Part shown: one piece after another, positions 1 through 11,901 of the stretch
Numbering within the stretch: the stretch's first letter is position 1
Layout: the number at the start of each line of letters is the position of its first letter
Assembly (NCBI RefSeq): GCF_004745805.1
Contig: NZ_SRLQ01000003.1
Span: forward strand, 537,983 to 601,982
Reading direction: 5' to 3'
Origin: Mycolicibacterium sp. CH28
GTDB taxonomy: Bacteria; Actinomycetota; Actinomycetes; Mycobacteriales; Mycobacteriaceae
Length of the DNA: 64,000 nucleotides
Made by a program: the position numbers and the translations under genes
Notes under the pieces: model-generated
Told to the model about the DNA's origin: nothing
The model's database searches: none
What the model saw: the letters and a program-made list of their open reading frames with translations, nothing else

Positions 1-255
1 GTTGGACTCCACCCGCTCGCCCGCATTGAAGACCGGTCCGTTGCCGGCCAGCAGGTTGCGCACCGTACGCAACACGATCAGGCCGTCGTCGGCGATCCAG
101 CGGCGCTGCCAGGCACCCCAGGCCCACAAAGCGGCGACGACCACGACGCTGAGCCACAAGCTGACCCGGGCCAGCTGCGAATAGGTTGCGGGCGAAGACG
201 TTTCGGTCTCGCCCGGTTGAGTTTCCGGCGACCTAACCGATGACGACGGCAGCAA
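1..255 (-). CDS. aftB: Arabinofuranosyltransferase AftB, N-terminal part (cut by window edge)
   Basis: Membrane GT-C glycosyltransferase that adds terminal beta-1,2-arabinofuranose to arabinogalactan from decaprenylphosphoryl-arabinose. The minus-strand frame runs out of the window at base 1. It reads a first membrane segment (VSLWLSVVVVAALWAWGAWQ) followed by RRWIADDGLIVLRTVRNLL and NGPVFNAGERVE, which are hallmarks of the AftB N-terminus with the early Asp-Asp pair expected of GT-C enzymes. The gene lies directly downstream of ubiA, as in M. tuberculosis (Rv3806c-Rv3805c). The start is not clear: no ATG or GTG precedes the conserved part, and I give the TTG at 255, inside the ubiA end, as the only candidate. 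The polypeptide identity is firm; the start is a guess. Confidence 0.8.
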   Translation of the reverse strand, partial: MLPSSSVRSPETQPGETETSSPATYSQLARVSLWLSVVVVAALWAWGAWQRRWIADDGLIVLRTVRNLLAGNGPVFNAGERVESN

Positions 256-1147
256 TGACGGTTCCGATCCAGGCCAGTGCCAGCAGCTGCAGCACCCGGT
301 CACGCAACGCGATATCCTCGGGCTCACCGGCCATGCCGCCGTCGACGTCGACGGCGTAGCGCAGGATGGCGATGGTGAACGGGATCATCGACACCACGAA
401 CCACGAGCCGGTGTCACCGTCACGCTCGAACGCCCACAATCCGTAGCAGAGCACCACGGCGGTGGCCGACAACGTCCAGACGAACCGCAGGTAGGTGCTG
501 GTGTAGCTCTCCAGGGACTTGCGGATCTTGGCCCCGGTGCGCTCGGCTAGCTGCAGCTCGGCGTAGCGCTTGCCTGCCGCCATGAACAGCGAACCGAACG
601 CCATCACCAGCAGGAACCACTGGGACAACGGGATGCCGGCGGCCACGCCACCGGCGATGGCGCGGATCAAGAAGCCCGAGGACACGATGCAGATGTCGAG
701 CACCGCTTGGTGTTTTAGGCCGAAGCAATAGGCCAGCTGGATAGCGATATAGATCGCCATCACCAGGGCCAGCTGCGGTGTGACGAACCACGCGATGGCC
801 AGCGACGCCACGGCCAGCGCGACGGCGATGCCGTAGGCCAGGCCCACGGGTAGCACCCCGGCCGCGATCGGCCGGAACCGCTTGGTCGGGTGCGCACGGT
901 CTGCCTCGACGTCGCGGGCGTCGTTGACCAGATAGATCGACGAGGCGCCCAGGCTGAACACGACGAAGGCGATCGACACCTTCACCAGGACGTCGCGGTA
1001 GTCGTAGCCGATGTTGCCGCCCAGCGCGGCCAGCGGCGCGGCCAACACCAGCAGGTTCTTGACCCACTGGCGCGGACGAATCGCCTTGACGATCCCGCTG
1101 AACAGGTTGCTCGGCGGGCCGGTCACCGGGGCCGCATCCTCACTCAT
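233..1147 (-). CDS. ubiA: Decaprenyl-phosphate phosphoribosyltransferase (DPPR synthase)
   Basis: Membrane prenyltransferase that moves 5-phosphoribose from PRPP to decaprenyl phosphate, the first step towards the arabinose donor of arabinogalactan and lipoarabinomannan. The 304 residues fit the family (Rv3806c, 302). An N-terminal IRPRQWVKN segment precedes multiple membrane helices. The Mg/PRPP-binding motif NDARDVEAD (NDxxDxxxD) sits at residues 75-83, followed by RAHPTKRFRPIAAG. The gene is 6 bp downstream of the PAP2 gene and overlaps the probable aftB start, consistent with one transcript. In M. tuberculosis this enzyme is linked to ethambutol resistance and is essential (family knowledge). 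Confidence 0.95.
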   Translation of the reverse strand: MSEDAAPVTGPPSNLFSGIVKAIRPRQWVKNLLVLAAPLAALGGNIGYDYRDVLVKVSIAFVVFSLGASSIYLVNDARDVEADRAHPTKRFRPIAAGVLPVGLAYGIAVALAVASLAIAWFVTPQLALVMAIYIAIQLAYCFGLKHQAVLDICIVSSGFLIRAIAGGVAAGIPLSQWFLLVMAFGSLFMAAGKRYAELQLAERTGAKIRKSLESYTSTYLRFVWTLSATAVVLCYGLWAFERDGDTGSWFVVSMIPFTIAILRYAVDVDGGMAGEPEDIALRDRVLQLLALAWIGTVIAAVVIG

Positions 1148-1153
1148 CGGCGC

Positions 1154-1670
1154 TCACTTACGCGTCTCCTTCTGCGGTGAGACGAAACGCGCAGCCGTCG
1201 TGGCGACGGCGGCGCCTACAGCCGTCCCGGCGAGTACGTCGGTCGGATAGTGCACACCGAGTACCAGCCGCGACAGAGCCATCGCCGGCACCACTACCAA
1301 CGGCAACGGTGAGCGGGTGGCCCGGCTCAGCAGCATAGCCGCGGCGGTTGTCGACGTGGCGTGCGCCGAGGGGAAGCTCAGCGCACTGGGTGTGCCGACG
1401 TTGACCGTGATGGCCGGGTCATGGGGCCGCTTGCGGCGCACCACCAGCTTGATCGCGATCGCGGCGGCATGCGCGACCACCGCGCCGACGCCGACCAGCA
1501 GCCAGTCTCGGCGCCGTTTCGGGTTGACCAGCGCACCGAGCGCCGACAGCGCCACCCAGCCCTGGGCATGCTCGCCGAAGTGCGACATCGCCCTGGCGAC
1601 CGCGATTACCTCTGGCGTGCCCAGCCTGGACTGGATGGCCACCAGCGCGGCGACCTCGCCGCCAGAGCCG

Positions 1671-1678
<8 letters not shown>
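1154..1678 (-). CDS. PAP2-family phosphatase (Rv3807c-like), candidate DPPR phosphatase
   Basis: A 174-residue membrane phosphatase of the PAP2/PA-phosphatase fold. All three signature motifs are visible: KLVVRRKRPHD, FPSAHATSTT (PSGH-like) and SRLVLGVHYPTDVL (SRxxxxxHxxxD). Between ubiA and glfT2 it has been proposed to remove the 5-phosphate from decaprenylphosphoryl-5-phosphoribose. That is an inference from position; the phosphatase chemistry is supported by the motifs. Its start overlaps the glfT2 stop by 8 bp, so the two are translationally linked. Confidence 0.88.
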
Positions 1679-5122
<3,444 letters not shown>

Positions 5123-6076
5123 GTGCCGAACCGACGTCGACGCAAGCTCTCGACAGCCATGAGCGCAGTCGCCGCCTTGGCCGTCGCAAGTCCGATCGCC
5201 GCTATTGGTGTCATTGAGTTGACCGCTGCCCCGCAGAAGACCCCCGAGCACCGTGAGTTCGTCCGCGCCGCAGTGGTGACCGACCTGCCCAACGAGCTCA
5301 TGTCCGCGCTACAGCAGGGCCTGTCGCAGTTCGGGATCAACCTGCCGCCGCTGCCGACGGGCCTCAGCCCGGCCGGTGCGCAGCCGGTGCAGGCCGGCCC
5401 CACGCTGACCACGCCATCGCTGACAGCACCGGGCCTGACCACACCGTCGCTGACGGCCCCCGGGCTCACCACACCCAGCCTCACCACCCCCGGGCTCACC
5501 ACACCCAGCCTCACCACCCCCGGGCTCACCACACCCAGCCTCACCACCCCCGGGCTCACCACACCCAGCCTCACCACCCCCGGGCTCACCACACCCAGCC
5601 TCACCACCCCGGGGCTCACCACACCGTCCGTCACCACACCCGGCCTCACGACACCGTCGCTGACCACACCCGGCCTCACCACGCCCTCGGCGTCGGCGCT
5701 GACCAACCCGGCGCTGACCAATCCGGGGCTGACCAGCCCACAGACCGGCTTGGGCACCCCGTCCCTGACGAACCCCGCGTTGACCAGCCCGTCGGCCACC
5801 GGCCTTGGACTGCCCAACGAGCAGCCGATCAGCGCACCGCTCGGCCCGGTCGCGGGCACGTACCCGATCCTGGGTGACCCCAGCTTGGGCGTGCCCAGCG
5901 CACCGGCCAGCTCGGGCGGGCTCATCAGCGACCTGAGCAGCGCCGCCAATCAACTCGGCGTCGGACAGGCGATCGACCTGCTGAAGGGCGTCGTGATGCC
6001 GTCGATAACCCAAGCCATGCAAGGCGCGTCGGCAGCTGCTGCCGCGGCACCCGCAGCAGCGGCTCCGGCCGGATAA
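5123..6076 (+). CDS. erp: Exported repetitive protein Erp
   Basis: Cell-surface protein needed for full virulence and envelope integrity in mycobacteria (pirG, Rv3810). Its 317 residues contain a signal peptide (RRRRK followed by a hydrophobic stretch to about residue 30), a conserved N-domain (residues ~50-95), a central repeat block of about nine PGLTTPSLT units (~105-200), degenerate LTNP/LTSP units, and a conserved C-domain ending in an Ala-rich hydrophobic tail. Repeat number and wording vary between species; PGLTTPSLT replaces the PGLTS of M. tuberculosis. The GTG start is chosen for its GAGGAG site. It sits in the usual place between glf and the Rv3811-like amidase. Confidence 0.93.
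   Translation: MPNRRRRKLSTAMSAVAALAVASPIAAIGVIELTAAPQKTPEHREFVRAAVVTDLPNELMSALQQGLSQFGINLPPLPTGLSPAGAQPVQAGPTLTTPSLTAPGLTTPSLTAPGLTTPSLTTPGLTTPSLTTPGLTTPSLTTPGLTTPSLTTPGLTTPSLTTPGLTTPSVTTPGLTTPSLTTPGLTTPSASALTNPALTNPGLTSPQTGLGTPSLTNPALTSPSATGLGLPNEQPISAPLGPVAGTYPILGDPSLGVPSAPASSGGLISDLSSAANQLGVGQAIDLLKGVVMPSITQAMQGASAAAAAAPAAAAPAG
5461..5610 (+). repeat. Five perfect 30-bp tandem repeats within erp
   Basis: The 30-bp unit beginning cgggctcaccacacccagcc occurs five times without a mismatch, encoding the ten-residue unit PGLTTPSLTT in frame. Diverged copies flank it (about 5401-5460 and 5611-5700). Perfect identity at synonymous positions points to recent slippage or unequal crossing-over. Confidence 0.95.
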
Positions 6077-6081
6077 CGAAA

Positions 6082-6164
6082 GCCTGCATCGGAACGGCAC
6101 CGCAGGGTGGGTCCGACCGTTCGGTCAGTGAACCCGGAGAGGCCCCTGCGGTGCCGTTGCAGGC
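6082..6164 (+). terminator. Long hairpin after erp
   Basis: A perfect 15-bp stem pairs 6093-6107 (aacggcaccgcaggg) with 6144-6158. It is extended outside by gcctgc (6082-6087) pairing with gcaggc (6159-6164), with a 5-nt bulge. The loop carries a small gaccgttcggtc hairpin. There is no T-tract, so it would be an atypical, mycobacterial-style terminator or an mRNA 3' stabiliser of erp. It lies 6 bp after the erp stop. Confidence 0.6.
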
Positions 6165-6237
6165 TCAGTTGTCACTTTATTCACACTGGCCCGTGTCGAA
6201 ACACGGGTATCAGAGAGCACATACGTAACATCGCGGT

Positions 6238-7872
6238 GTGCTGTCCCGTCGTCCCGCACCGACGATCCTGCTCACCGCGATCGCGGCGACCGTCGTCATC
6301 TTGCCGTGGGCGATCACCGGCGTCCCCGGCTCGGGGCCCAAGGACAAGCCGAGTGCTGCCGATACCGTGCTATCCCAGCAACCCCTGCCCGGACTCACCG
6401 GCGGCGTGACGGTTCGAGAGGTGAGCCAGTCCACGCCCTTCTCCCTGGTGGCCCTCACCGGCACGGACCTCACCGGTACCTCCGCGCGGGTTCGGGCCAA
6501 GCGCCCGGACGGCTCGTGGGGCCCCTGGTACAAAGCCGAGACGCTGGAGTCCAACTCTGACGACGGCCAGGGCGGCGGACCGCGCGGCACCGACCCGGTG
6601 TTCGTCGGCACCACCACCACCGTGCAGATCGCCGTCACCCGGCCGCCCGGCGCCCCGGTCACCACCGCGCCCCCGGAGACCGGCCTGGATGCCGGCAAGG
6701 AACTCGGCTACGTGCCCGCGACCGCCGAGCAACCGTTCGCACAGAACATCTCGGCCGTCCTGATCACCCCGCCCAAAGCCCCCGTCGACGCCCAGTGGAC
6801 CCCACCGACGGCCGTCCTCGGACCAGGCCAGCCGCCGAATATCGTCAGCCGCGCCCAGTGGGGCGCCGACGAACATATGCGGTGCGGAAATACCGAGTAC
6901 GGCAACGGAATTCGAGCCGCAGTGGTGCATCACACCGCGGGCAGCAACGACTACGCGCCCGAAGATTCCGCGGAGATCGTGCGGTCGATCTACGCCTACC
7001 ACACCCGCACCCTGGGCTGGTGCGACATCGCCTACAACGCGCTGGTGGACAAGTACGGTCAGGTCTTCGAAGGCCGCGCCGGCGGAATCACCAAGGATGT
7101 ACTCGGTTCCCACACCGGCGGATTCAACCGCGATGTCTGGGGTGTGTCAATGATCGGCGACTTCGAGGATGTCCCGCCCACCGATATCCAGATCCGCACG
7201 ATCGGCCGGCTGCTCGGCTGGCGGATGGGGTTGGACCACGTCAATCCCCTTGGCACAGTGACTCTCACCTCCGCCGGCGGCAACTACACCTTCTTCCCGG
7301 CCGGTGCGACTCCCACTCTGCCGACGATCTTCGCCCACCGCGACGTGGGCAACACCGAGTGCCCGGGCAATGCCGGATACGCCGCACTCAACCAGATCCG
7401 CGACATCGCAGCACGATTCAACCGCCCACCCGACCTCGTCGACTCACTGCGGGGCGGAGCGATCTTCGCCAAGTGGGAAGCCATGGGCGGCAAGGACGGA
7501 CCGTTGGGCGCACCGACTTCACCGGAGGCCGCGGCCGACGGGGACGCCCGCTACGTCACGTTCGAGCACGGCGCCATCTACTGGTCCCCGACCAGCGACG
7601 CACAGCCGCTGACCGGAGCGATCTACGAAGCCTGGGCGTCGCTGGGGTACGAACGCGGAGCGCTCGGCTTGCCAACCAGCGGCGAGATCCAGGAACCCGA
7701 ATGGATCGTGCAGAATTTTCAACACGGCACGTTGAACTTCGACCGGCAAACCCACAACGTCCTGCGGGTTGTCGACGGGCTGACCTTGGTGATGCCGCCG
7801 CCGCCCGCGGACGGGCCGCCGGTTCAGCTCGAACGGTTCAGCCGGATCGAAAATCCGGTGCCGGCAAGCTGA
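6238..7872 (+). CDS. Exported peptidoglycan amidase with LGFP repeats (Rv3811-like)
   Basis: A 544-residue secreted N-acetylmuramoyl-L-alanine amidase/PGRP-type protein. An N-terminal membrane/signal segment (about 8-28) is followed by a linker domain and then an Amidase_2/PGRP domain (about 205-390) with RAQWGADEHMRC, VVHHTAGSND and FAHRDVGNTECPG. The Zn ligands are visible as H231, H367 and C375. The C-terminus carries LGFP-type repeats (GGAIFAKWEAMGG..GPLGAPTS and GAIYEAWASLG..GALGLPTS), known in envelope proteins of mycolate-containing bacteria. It probably trims cell-wall peptidoglycan. The GTG start is taken at 6238; no strong RBS is seen. Confidence 0.9.
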   Translation: MLSRRPAPTILLTAIAATVVILPWAITGVPGSGPKDKPSAADTVLSQQPLPGLTGGVTVREVSQSTPFSLVALTGTDLTGTSARVRAKRPDGSWGPWYKAETLESNSDDGQGGGPRGTDPVFVGTTTTVQIAVTRPPGAPVTTAPPETGLDAGKELGYVPATAEQPFAQNISAVLITPPKAPVDAQWTPPTAVLGPGQPPNIVSRAQWGADEHMRCGNTEYGNGIRAAVVHHTAGSNDYAPEDSAEIVRSIYAYHTRTLGWCDIAYNALVDKYGQVFEGRAGGITKDVLGSHTGGFNRDVWGVSMIGDFEDVPPTDIQIRTIGRLLGWRMGLDHVNPLGTVTLTSAGGNYTFFPAGATPTLPTIFAHRDVGNTECPGNAGYAALNQIRDIAARFNRPPDLVDSLRGGAIFAKWEAMGGKDGPLGAPTSPEAAADGDARYVTFEHGAIYWSPTSDAQPLTGAIYEAWASLGYERGALGLPTSGEIQEPEWIVQNFQHGTLNFDRQTHNVLRVVDGLTLVMPPPPADGPPVQLERFSRIENPVPAS

Positions 7873-7891
7873 CTGCGCAACGCTGGGGCGT

Positions 7892-8704
7892 TCAGAGCCA
7901 CCAGCGTTCGAGCACCCGTGCCAGCCCGTCGTCAGAATTGCGTGTGGTCACCTCGTCAGCGGCGGCAATCGCCTCCGGATGCGCGTTACCCATCGCCACG
8001 CCGTGCCCGGCCCACCGCAGCATCGAAACATCGTTGGGCATGTCACCGAACGTGATCACGTCCTCGGCGGTGATCTCGAGCGGGCGAGCCACCTCTTCGA
8101 TACCGGTGGCCTTACTCGTCCCGATCGGATTGATCTCGATCAGCCCGTTGTTCGTCGAGTAGGTGATATCGCCTTCCACCCCGATGTGCTTGGCCAGCAC
8201 CGCGGCCATGTCCGAACTGCGCGCACCGGCCTTGCGGATCAGCAGCTTCACCGCTGGCGCGCTGAGCAGGTCCTCCATGGACACCTCGGTGTTGTCCGGG
8301 TTGAGCCAGGCATGCTCGTAACCGGGTGAACTGACGAACTGCGGCGTGGCCGAGTCATGCGCGGTACGCCCGACCCGCTCCACCGCCAGGCCGGAGCCGG
8401 GAATCACCCGGGTCGCGATCTCGGCGAGCTCGGTGAGCACGTCGACGGCCAGGGTGCGCGCGGAGATGATGCGGTCCTGGTCGGCGTCGTAGATCACCGC
8501 ACCGTTGGCGCATACCGCCATCGGCGCAAAGCCCAGCGCCTCGACCACGGGCGGAATCCAGCGCGGCGGCCGGCCGGTGGCCAGCACGAAATGCACGCCG
8601 GAGGCGACCGCTGCGCGCACCGCCTGGCGGGTGCGGGGCGTGACATTCTCGTCCTCGTCGAGCAGCGTGCCATCGACATCGGTGGCGATCAGTGCGGGCA
8701 GCAT
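7892..8704 (-). CDS. HAD-superfamily Cof-type phosphatase (Rv3813c-like)
   Basis: Cytosolic HAD hydrolase (IIB/Cof subfamily), about 270 residues. Motif I DVDGTLLDED lies near the N-terminus, motif II in FVLATGRPP, a Lys in the SKATGIEEV region, and motif IV GDMPNDVSML. The likely substrates are sugar phosphates or flavin-type phosphomonoesters, not resolvable from sequence. I place the start at the ATG at 8704, which overlaps the TGA of the upstream acyltransferase by one base; a longer frame to 8743 would only add residues overlapping that gene. It is the last gene of a three-gene leftward operon. Confidence 0.87.
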   Translation of the reverse strand: MLPALIATDVDGTLLDEDENVTPRTRQAVRAAVASGVHFVLATGRPPRWIPPVVEALGFAPMAVCANGAVIYDADQDRIISARTLAVDVLTELAEIATRVIPGSGLAVERVGRTAHDSATPQFVSSPGYEHAWLNPDNTEVSMEDLLSAPAVKLLIRKAGARSSDMAAVLAKHIGVEGDITYSTNNGLIEINPIGTSKATGIEEVARPLEITAEDVITFGDMPNDVSMLRWAGHGVAMGNAHPEAIAAADEVTTRNSDDGLARVLERWWL

Positions 8705-9450
8705 CAGCGGTGCTCCGAAGCACAGCGCGCGCGCTCGGCCCACTCGGCCTGATCGAGCTTCCTGGCCTCGGCCAGGGACGGAGCCCCGCCGCCAAGGGAC
8801 TGCGGAACCCAGAACTCCCCCGGCGGGTGCGGGTATGCCAACTGCACCTCGCGCAGGTCGACATTCATCCGGTTCCGCAGCGCCGCGTCGAGCTCAGCTG
8901 CCTTCCCGACTGGTGCCAGCGGTCGGCCGAACCGGACGGTGAAAGGAATTCTGTTACGGCCCAATCGTTTTGGATAGTCCTTGGTCCACACTCGGTGGGC
9001 TCCCCACACGATGCACGGGATAATCGGTACCCGCGCTTCGAGTGCCATCCGCGCGGCTCCGCTCTTGAATTCCTTCAGCACGAAGGCCCTGCTGATCGTG
9101 GCTTCGGGGTAGACACCGACGAGCTCACCGGCGCGCAACTGGCGGACCGCCTCGGCATAGGCTCCGGCACCGGCCCGCCGGTCGACCGGGATAGTTCTGG
9201 TGCGGGTGATCAAGAATCTCACGATCTGTACGTCGAGCATCTCGGCCTTGATCATGAACCGGATGCGGCGCCTGCGCCGGCGAGTGCCCAGCGCTGCGGG
9301 CAGGAAGTCGATGTAGCTGGTGTGATTGATGGCCACAACGGCACCACCGTGCGCGGGGACGTTCTCCAGGCCTTGGTAGCTGATCTTCGTCCCCGCCGCG
9401 CGCACCGCGGCCGTGGCGGCGATCTCCAGTGTGCGGAAAACGGGTTCCAT
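8704..9450 (-). CDS. PlsC-type acyltransferase (1-acylglycerol-3-phosphate O-acyltransferase family)
   Basis: A 248-residue acyltransferase of the PlsC family. The catalytic NHTSYID (HX4D) lies at about residues 41-47, the substrate-binding GVYPEATISR at about 112-121, and a PIIPCIVWGAHR segment follows. It probably acylates lysophosphatidate or a related glycerolipid at the inner membrane. It closely resembles the next gene upstream (same starts MEPV/VEPV and same motif wording), so the pair is a tandem duplication, as with Rv3814c-Rv3816c. Confidence 0.9.
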   Translation of the reverse strand: MEPVFRTLEIAATAAVRAAGTKISYQGLENVPAHGGAVVAINHTSYIDFLPAALGTRRRRRRIRFMIKAEMLDVQIVRFLITRTRTIPVDRRAGAGAYAEAVRQLRAGELVGVYPEATISRAFVLKEFKSGAARMALEARVPIIPCIVWGAHRVWTKDYPKRLGRNRIPFTVRFGRPLAPVGKAAELDAALRNRMNVDLREVQLAYPHPPGEFWVPQSLGGGAPSLAEARKLDQAEWAERARCASEHR

Positions 9451-9456
9451 GACGGC

Positions 9457-10233
9457 TTACCCCGAGGACCCCGTCGCATCCGGGCGCTGTGCCCGTTTCG
9501 CCGCCCGTTCCGCAGCCTCGGTGGCCTCCAGCGCGGCGGCCTCAGCGAGCGTCGGCGCACCGCCGCCCAGGCGGTGCGGCACCCAGAAATCCCCGGCCGG
9601 GTACGGCCCGTAGCTGTCCTGCACCTGCTCGAGTAGATGCTGCATCCGGGAACGCAGCAGCGCGGTCAGCTCGTTGGCCGGCAGGTTCGGGGCGATGGGC
9701 TCACCCACCGCGATCGAGATCGGCACCTTGGGTCGCCACATCTTGCGCGGATGTCCTTTGGTCCAGATGCGCTGGGCGCCCCAGACGATGTGCGGGATGA
9801 TCGGCACGCCGGCGGCAATCGCCATCCGCGCCGCGCCGGACTTGAACTCCTTGAGCTCAAAGCTGCGGCTGATCGTCGCCTCTGGATACACCCCGACCAG
9901 CTCGCCGGCCTTGAGCGCCAGGCACGCCGCATCGAACGAGGCGGCGCCACTCTCCCGATCCACCGGGATATGCCGCAGGCTGCGCATGATCGGACCGGTG
10001 ACCTTGTGGTCGAACACCTCCTGTTTGGCCATGAAGCGCACCTTGCGGCCCCGGCCCTGCAGGTAGGTGGGTAGCCCTGCGAAGGTGAAGTCGAAGTAGC
10101 TGGTGTGGTTGATCGCGATGACCGCTCCGCCGGTGACAGGGAGGTGCTCGACACCGGTAACGGTGAATTTCAGTCCCTGCGCCCGCCAGAGAAGGCGGGC
10201 GAGCTGGATGACTGTCCCGTATACCGGTTCCAC
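9457..10233 (-). CDS. PlsC-type acyltransferase, tandem paralogue
   Basis: Second acyltransferase, 258 residues from the chosen start. HX4D is seen as NHTSYFD, the PlsC block as GVYPEATISR, and the segment PIIPHIVWGAQR is shared with its neighbour. An open frame extends to 10374, but I choose GTG 10233 (VEPVYGTVIQLARL) because its paralogue starts with the matching MEPVFRTLEI. The longer frame would also add an Arg-rich stretch with no family counterpart. It is separated by 6 bp from the downstream paralogue and transcribed divergently from the Rieske gene, leaving about 117 bp for both promoters. Confidence 0.88.
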   Translation of the reverse strand: MEPVYGTVIQLARLLWRAQGLKFTVTGVEHLPVTGGAVIAINHTSYFDFTFAGLPTYLQGRGRKVRFMAKQEVFDHKVTGPIMRSLRHIPVDRESGAASFDAACLALKAGELVGVYPEATISRSFELKEFKSGAARMAIAAGVPIIPHIVWGAQRIWTKGHPRKMWRPKVPISIAVGEPIAPNLPANELTALLRSRMQHLLEQVQDSYGPYPAGDFWVPHRLGGGAPTLAEAAALEATEAAERAAKRAQRPDATGSSG

Positions 10234-10350
10234 AGCGGTCCAGCCTAGTGCCGCGCCCAGGCCGCGCGCACCCGCCCGGCGGCGCGGCGATCGGCGGCTA
10301 AGCTCGTAGCGGGTGCAGCGGGCACGGGAAAACCATTGGAAAGGGGATTC

Positions 10351-11901
10351 GTGCAGGTCACCAGCATTGGCCACGCGGGCTTTCGGATCGACACCCAGGC
10401 GGGGAGCATCCTGTGCGATCCGTGGCTGAACCCGGCGTACTTCGGCTCGTGGTTCGTCTTCCCCGACAACGGCGCCCTCGATTGGGCCGCACTCGGCGAC
10501 TGCGACTACCTCTACGTTTCACATCTGCACAAGGACCACTTCGACCCGAAGTTGCTGACCGAGCACGTCAACAAGGACGCGGTGGTGCTGCTGCCCGATT
10601 TCCCGGTGCCTGACCTGAAGCGCGAACTCGAGAAGCTGGGATTCCACCGGTTCTACGAAACCAGCGACTCGGTCAAGCACCGGATCAGCGGACCCAAGGG
10701 CGAGCTCGACGTGATGATCATCGCGCTGCGGGCACCCGCCGACGGGCCGATCGGCGACTCCGGACTCGTCGTCTCCGACGGCACCACCACGGTGTTCAAC
10801 ATGAACGACTCGCGACCGCTGGCCCTGGACATGCTGGCCGAGGAATTCGGCCACATCGACGTCCACATGCTGCAGTACTCGGGCGCGATCTGGTATCCGA
10901 TGGTCTACGACATGCCCGAGCGGGCCAAAGAATCGTTCGGCACCCAGAAGCGGCAACGCGGGATGGACCGCTGCCGGCAGTACATCTCCGATGTCGGGGC
11001 GACCTGGGTGATTCCGTCGGCCGGGCCACCGTGCTTCCTGGATCCTGCGCTGCGCGATCTCAACGACGATCACGGGGACCCCGCCAACATCTTCCCCGAC
11101 CAGATGGTCTTCCTGGAACAGATGCGTATGCACGGCAACGACGGCGGCCTGCTGATGATCCCTGGTTCAGTTGCCGATGTCACTGGCACGCAATTGAATT
11201 CGTTGACTCATCCGATGACGGTCGCCGAGGTGGAGGCCATCTTCACCACCGGCAAGGCCGACTACATCGCCGAGTACGCCGAGCGCATGGCACCGGTACT
11301 GGCCGCCGAGAAGGCCAGCTGGGCCCCGGCGACCGGAGAGTCACTGCTGGAGCCGCTGCGCGCCAAGTTCGAACCGATCATGGTGCAGAGCGATCAGATC
11401 TGTGATGGCATCGGCTACCCGGTGGAGCTGCGCCTGGGCCCGGAGACGATAGTTCTAGACTTTCCGAAACGCGCTGTGCGGGAACCGATTCCGGATGAGA
11501 AGTTCCGCTACGGCTTCGAGATCGCACCTGAGCTGGTCCGCACGGTGCTGCGCGACGACGAGCCGGACTGGGTCAACACCATCTTCTTGTCCACCCGGTT
11601 CAGGGCGTGGCGGGTCGGCGGCTACAACGAGTACCTGTACACGTTCTTCAAATGCCTGACCGATGAGCGAATCGCCTACGCCGACGGCTGGTTCGCCGAA
11701 GCCCATGACGACACCACCGACGTCACGCTGGACGGCTGGCGGATTCAGCGACGCTGCCCGCACCTGAAGGCCGACCTGTCGAAGTTCGGCGTGGTGGAGG
11801 GATCGACGCTGACGTGCAATCTGCACGGCTGGCAATGGAACCTGGAGAACGGCCGCTGCCTGACCACCAAGGGCCACGAATTACGGTGCTCACGACAGTG
11901 A
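10351..11901 (+). CDS. Rieske [2Fe-2S] protein with metallo-beta-lactamase-like domain (Rv3818-like)
   Basis: A two-domain protein of about 516 residues. The N-terminus is a metallo-beta-lactamase-fold domain with SHLHKDH (about residues 57-63). The C-terminus carries a Rieske site (CPHLKADLSKFG...CNLHGWQW), giving the C-x-H...C-x-x-H cluster ligands. This resembles the CMP-Neu5Ac hydroxylase/UlaG-like arrangement; the substrate is unknown. The GTG at 10351 is preceded by AAGGGG (10341-10346); an upstream TTG frame at 10336 is less likely. Its stop overlaps the GTG of the next gene. An internal piece (about 11098-11140) reappears at about 15700-15742 beyond the toxin island. Confidence 0.88.
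   Translation: MQVTSIGHAGFRIDTQAGSILCDPWLNPAYFGSWFVFPDNGALDWAALGDCDYLYVSHLHKDHFDPKLLTEHVNKDAVVLLPDFPVPDLKRELEKLGFHRFYETSDSVKHRISGPKGELDVMIIALRAPADGPIGDSGLVVSDGTTTVFNMNDSRPLALDMLAEEFGHIDVHMLQYSGAIWYPMVYDMPERAKESFGTQKRQRGMDRCRQYISDVGATWVIPSAGPPCFLDPALRDLNDDHGDPANIFPDQMVFLEQMRMHGNDGGLLMIPGSVADVTGTQLNSLTHPMTVAEVEAIFTTGKADYIAEYAERMAPVLAAEKASWAPATGESLLEPLRAKFEPIMVQSDQICDGIGYPVELRLGPETIVLDFPKRAVREPIPDEKFRYGFEIAPELVRTVLRDDEPDWVNTIFLSTRFRAWRVGGYNEYLYTFFKCLTDERIAYADGWFAEAHDDTTDVTLDGWRIQRRCPHLKADLSKFGVVEGSTLTCNLHGWQWNLENGRCLTTKGHELRCSRQ

Noticed and set aside
5401..5700. erp tandem repeats as a possible CRISPR array
   Set aside because: Repeats are directly adjacent with no spacers, in frame and coding; no cas genes nearby.
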